This document shows positions 61,060-64,000 of a DNA stretch of 64,000 bases, in pieces. The DNA is taken from positions 124,001-188,000 of the forward strand of contig NZ_JNYZ01000010.1 of assembly GCF_000717335.1 (NCBI RefSeq), given 5' to 3'. The position numbers were made by a program, and so were the translations under genes. The first letter of the stretch is position 1; each line of letters begins with the position of its first letter. The DNA comes from Amycolatopsis jejuensis. Its GTDB lineage: Bacteria; Actinomycetota; Actinomycetes; Mycobacteriales; Pseudonocardiaceae. Below the pieces are notes generated by a model, which searched no databases, was not told the origin of the DNA, and saw nothing but the letters and a program-made list of their open reading frames with translations.

Positions 61060-61990
61060 CCGAGTCCGCCTCACGAGCTGGCTGCAGAGCTACGGCGTGT
61101 ACCTGGCCGTGGTCGTCCTGCTGCTGTTCAACATCGCCTTCACCGACAACTTCCTGTCCGGCGCCAACTTCCGCACGCAGCTCGTGCAGGCCGCACCGGT
61201 GTGCATCGTCGCGCTGGGCATGGCGCTGGTGATCGGCACCGAGGGCATCGACCTGTCGGTGGGCTCGGTGATGTCGGTCGCCGCCGCGCTCATCCCGCTG
61301 TACCTCGGCGCCGGTCCGCTCACGGCAATCGTCGTCGCGCTGATCGCCGGAGTGGTTTCCGGGCTGTTCAGCGGTTTCCTGGTGGCACACCTGGGGATTC
61401 AGCCGATCATCGCTACCCTGGCCTTGCTGGTCGGCGGGCGCGGGCTCGCTCTCGTGATCGCGCACGGACAGCTGGTCCAGCTGCACAACGCCGACTTCCT
61501 CGCCCTCGGCACCGGTGACCTCTTCGGCATCCCGATCATGGTGCTGGTCGCGGCAGTTCTCGCGGTGCTGGCCGGTTTGCTGGTACAACGCACCACTTTC
61601 GGCCGCCACCTGGTCGCAGTCGGCGGCAACCGGCCTGCCGCAACGCTCGCCGGGCTGCCGGTGAAACGCGTGCTGATCGGCGTGTACGCCATCTCGGGCG
61701 TGCTGGCCGCAATCGCCGGAGTGCTGGCCACCGCGCGACTTGGTGCAAGTGACCCCAACGATCTCGGGATGCTGATGGAACTTTCCGCGATCACCGCCGT
61801 GGTGGTCGGCGGGACCCCGCTCACCGGTGGACGCGTGCGCGTGGTCGGCACGGTGTTCGGCGCGCTGCTCATGCAGCTGGTGCACGCCACGCTGATCAAG
61901 CACAACCTGCCCGATTCCGCCGCGCAGATGGTGCAAGCCGCCATCATCGTCGCCGCGGTGTACGTCGCCAGGGAACGGAGCACGCGATGA
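61037..61990 (+). CDS. Sugar ABC transporter permease (YtfT-like)
   Basis: 317 residues, about eight helices, BPD_transp_2 family: ALGMALVIGTEGIDLSVGSV (conserved GIDLSVGS), FLVAHLGIQPIIATLALLVG and ITAVVVGGTPLTGGRVRVVG. It pairs with the next gene as a heterodimeric channel. I chose the ATG at 61037 with an AGGAGGTGACC Shine-Dalgarno over the upstream start inside the ATPase gene; the two genes overlap by 23 bp. Its stop overlaps the next ATG (ATGA). Confidence 0.93.
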   Translation: MSTLTRPDRVRLTSWLQSYGVYLAVVVLLLFNIAFTDNFLSGANFRTQLVQAAPVCIVALGMALVIGTEGIDLSVGSVMSVAAALIPLYLGAGPLTAIVVALIAGVVSGLFSGFLVAHLGIQPIIATLALLVGGRGLALVIAHGQLVQLHNADFLALGTGDLFGIPIMVLVAAVLAVLAGLLVQRTTFGRHLVAVGGNRPAATLAGLPVKRVLIGVYAISGVLAAIAGVLATARLGASDPNDLGMLMELSAITAVVVGGTPLTGGRVRVVGTVFGALLMQLVHATLIKHNLPDSAAQMVQAAIIVAAVYVARERSTR

Positions 61991-62967
61991 CCGCGACCAC
62001 CGCGCCGCCGTCGGAACGCAACGCGACGTTTGCGGCGGTCCTGCAACGGCAAGGCGCCGCGGTGGTGCTCGTGCTCGGGGTGCTCGCCGCGTGGTTTGCC
62101 TTCCCGCGCTTCGGATCCGCGGACAACCTCCGCGACCTTGCGTTGCAAAGTTCCTTCCTGGCCGTGGTCGCGCTGGGGATGACGTTCGTGATCATCTCCG
62201 GCGGGATCGACCTCTCAGTCGGATCGGTGTACGCGCTCGGCGGCGTGCTGGCCGCGTACGGCTCGCGGTACGGCCTGGTGGTGGCGATTCTGTTGCCCCT
62301 GGCCGTTTGCGGGCTCATCGGGTTCATCAACGGCCTCCTCATCGCCCGTACCCGAATGGCGCCGTTCATCGTCACCCTCGCGTCGCTACTGTTCGCCCGC
62401 GGCCTCCTGCTCGCGCTCACCAACGAAGGCGCGACGACGTACAAAGTGGAGCCTGGCTCGGCCCTGCTTTGGCTGGGGCAAGGCAAAATCCTCGGCGTCG
62501 GCGTACCGGTGTACCTCGCTTTGGTCCTTTTCGGACTCGGTGGCGTACTGCTTCGCCGGACCCGGTTCGGGCAGTCGGTGTTCGCGCTCGGTGGCGCGGA
62601 GCAGTCCGCGCTGCTGATGGGACTTCCGGTGGCCCGCACCAAAATCACCCTCTACACCCTCAGCGGCACGCTCGCCGGGTTCGCCGGGGTGCTGACCGCG
62701 GCGTACCTGCAGTCCGGCGTCACCGTGCTCGGCGTCGGCATGGAACTCGACGCGATCTCGGTCGTCGTGATCGGCGGCACCCTGCTCACCGGCGGCGCCG
62801 GCACGGTCATCGGCACGCTCGTCGGCGTGCTGCTGAAGACTCTGATCCAGAACGTCATCAACCAGGTCGGCACTCTCGATTCCAACTACCAGACGGTGGT
62901 CAGCGGGGCATTCCTGCTGGTCGTCGTCGTGATCCAGCGGCTATTGGCTCGTTCTCGCCGTTCCTGA
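61987..62967 (+). CDS. Sugar ABC transporter permease (YjfF-like)
   Basis: 326 residues, eight or so helices. ALGMTFVIISGGIDLSVGSV is the counterpart of the motif in the preceding permease, and ISVVVIGGTLLTGGAGTVIG repeats the second conserved block. Two distinct permeases plus YtfQ/YtfR-like partners mirror the E. coli ytfQRT-yjfF galactofuranose importer. Start fixed by the 4-bp overlap with the upstream stop. The GH2 gene starts 23 bp downstream with its own Shine-Dalgarno. Confidence 0.93.
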   Translation: MTATTAPPSERNATFAAVLQRQGAAVVLVLGVLAAWFAFPRFGSADNLRDLALQSSFLAVVALGMTFVIISGGIDLSVGSVYALGGVLAAYGSRYGLVVAILLPLAVCGLIGFINGLLIARTRMAPFIVTLASLLFARGLLLALTNEGATTYKVEPGSALLWLGQGKILGVGVPVYLALVLFGLGGVLLRRTRFGQSVFALGGAEQSALLMGLPVARTKITLYTLSGTLAGFAGVLTAAYLQSGVTVLGVGMELDAISVVVIGGTLLTGGAGTVIGTLVGVLLKTLIQNVINQVGTLDSNYQTVVSGAFLLVVVVIQRLLARSRRS

Positions 62968-62990
62968 CCCCCGCAAGAGGAGGTTCGACG

Positions 62991-64000
62991 ATGTCCCGTC
63001 CTGTCCGCAGACCCGGCCGCTTGGCCACGGTGGGCGCCGCGCTCGCCGTGGTCGTGTCCGGGTTGTCGAGTATTCCGGCGTCCGCCGCCGACCCACCACA
63101 GTGGCACCGGCAGAATCCGCCGCTGACCACGCCGTGGACCGACCAGGTGTCCCCCGGCAACGCCCTTCCCGAGTACCCGCGGCCGCAGATGACCCGCGAC
63201 CAGTGGCAGAACCTCAACGGGGTATGGGAGTTCGCCGCCGCCAAACCGGGTGACTCGCCGCCCTTCAAACGCGGTCTCGGCGAACGCATCCTGGTGCCGT
63301 ACCCGGTGGAATCGGCGCTGTCCGGGATCATGCGGCACGAGACGTCGATGTGGTACCGGCGCACGTTCCAGGTCCCGCAGAACTGGCGCGTCGGCCGGGA
63401 CCAGCGGCTGATCCTGCACTTCCAGGCGGTGGACTACGACACCACGGTGTGGGTCAACGGCCGCCAGGTCGCCCGCCACACCGGCGGGTATGACGCGTTC
63501 TCCGCGGACGTCACCAACGCACTGACCACCGCGAAGGACCAGGAAGTCGTCGTCGGCGTCACCGATCCGAACGACGCGGGCGAACAACCGCTCGGCAAAC
63601 AACGCAAGCCAGGTGACGGGATTTTCTACACCCCGTCCTCGGGAATCTGGCAGACCGTGTGGATGGAACCGGTGACCCCGGCGCACATCTCGCGCGTGGA
63701 CACGACTCCGGACGCGGCGAGCGGCACGGTGACGGTGAACGCGCAGGTGGGCGGCCCGATACCGCAACGCGTGGAAGCGGTGGCGTATGACCACGGCCGC
63801 GTCGTCGGCCGCGTGTCCGGACCGGCGAACACGCCGTTGAAGCTCAAGGTGAACCGGCCGCACCTGTGGTCACCGGACGATCCGTTCCTCTACGACCTGC
63901 GCGTGTCACTGTCCTCAGGAGACAGTGTGGGCTCGTACTTCGGGCTGCGGTCGGTGTCGATCGGCAAGACGGCCGACGGCAGGCAGCGGATGATGCTCAA
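62991..64000 (+). CDS. Secreted glycoside hydrolase family 2 protein (3' end outside window)
   Basis: 336 residues visible. A Sec signal peptide (ATVGAALAVVVSGLSSIPAS, cleavage near ASA-AD) is followed by the GH2 sugar-binding jelly-roll: PRPQMTRDQWQNLNGVWEFA, MWYRRTFQVPQNW, DTTVWVNGRQVARHTGGYDA. An immunoglobulin-like domain follows from about residue 225. The catalytic TIM barrel lies beyond the edge. GH2 covers beta-galactosidases, mannosidases, glucuronidases and some galactofuranosidases; exo-acting release of a sugar for the upstream importer is likely. ATG 62991 has a perfect AAGAGGAGG Shine-Dalgarno. Confidence 0.9.
   Translation, partial: MSRPVRRPGRLATVGAALAVVVSGLSSIPASAADPPQWHRQNPPLTTPWTDQVSPGNALPEYPRPQMTRDQWQNLNGVWEFAAAKPGDSPPFKRGLGERILVPYPVESALSGIMRHETSMWYRRTFQVPQNWRVGRDQRLILHFQAVDYDTTVWVNGRQVARHTGGYDAFSADVTNALTTAKDQEVVVGVTDPNDAGEQPLGKQRKPGDGIFYTPSSGIWQTVWMEPVTPAHISRVDTTPDAASGTVTVNAQVGGPIPQRVEAVAYDHGRVVGRVSGPANTPLKLKVNRPHLWSPDDPFLYDLRVSLSSGDSVGSYFGLRSVSIGKTADGRQRMML

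Overview
The window is very GC-rich, gene-dense chromosomal DNA with frequent GTG starts and many probable leaderless genes. A two-domain geosmin synthase, an F420-type luciferase-like oxidoreductase, an AfsR/SARP-type (BTAD) regulator, streptogrisin-like and snapalysin-like secreted proteases and an actinobacterial LexA box all point to a filamentous actinomycete. The overall flavour is Pseudonocardiaceae, most like Amycolatopsis; that genus call is inference. No rRNA, tRNA, CRISPR array, integrase or insertion sequence was recognised.

Layout. 1-13.5 kb: small stand-alone and divergent units: CPBP protease, two-component system, short-chain dehydrogenase, AraC, MarR and TetR regulators, a TauE-type permease, a quinone-oxidoreductase-like enzyme under an imperfect palindromic operator, and azoreductase with its MarR regulator. 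13.5-27.4 kb: LigD-like repair protein, MFS exporter, F420 oxidoreductase, XRE-cupin regulator with an acetyltransferase, a coiled-coil/membrane gene pair, a 1032-residue BTAD regulator convergent with a DrrAB-like drug exporter, a xi-class glutathione transferase with a MarR regulator, and YceI. 27.4-36 kb: C-rich repetitive spacer, sugar porter, a low-complexity DUF742-like protein, dinB under a LexA box, a degenerate HAD-like protein with internal repeats, and a receptor-type Ser/Thr kinase.

37.3-38.35 kb (the most unusual part): on the minus strand, 15 consecutive micro-genes at about 65-95 bp spacing. Most have a strong Shine-Dalgarno sequence (GGAGGAGGTG type), an ATG or GTG start, the peptide MRDNNWTR (or a close variant) and a TGA stop. 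Start and synonymous codons vary while the peptide core MRDNNW is invariant, which argues for translation and selection on the peptide. A GGDEF protein lies divergently upstream of the array. I do not recognise this array as a described system.

38.6-58 kb: three-gene unit with internally duplicated YbjQ-like proteins, VOC protein, second unusual SDR, SCO6745-family protein, S1 protease, geosmin synthase whose 3' end is overrun by a dispersed palindromic repeat, a tightly coupled metallo-hydrolase/DedA/phosphatase/SH3-like operon, TetR genes, a YbaB/EbfC protein with a repetitive tail, snapalysin, and a LysE-type exporter.

57.2-64 kb: a LacI regulator with a clear operator faces a complete sugar ABC importer (lipoprotein, double ATPase, two permeases) that leads into a secreted glycoside hydrolase family 2 enzyme cut by the window edge. 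Together these form a glycan degradation and uptake locus. Recurrent features are 4-bp stop/start overlaps inside operons, a palindromic GTGAAGGGAACC repeat at three sites, and several proteins with large tandem-repeat or low-complexity expansions.
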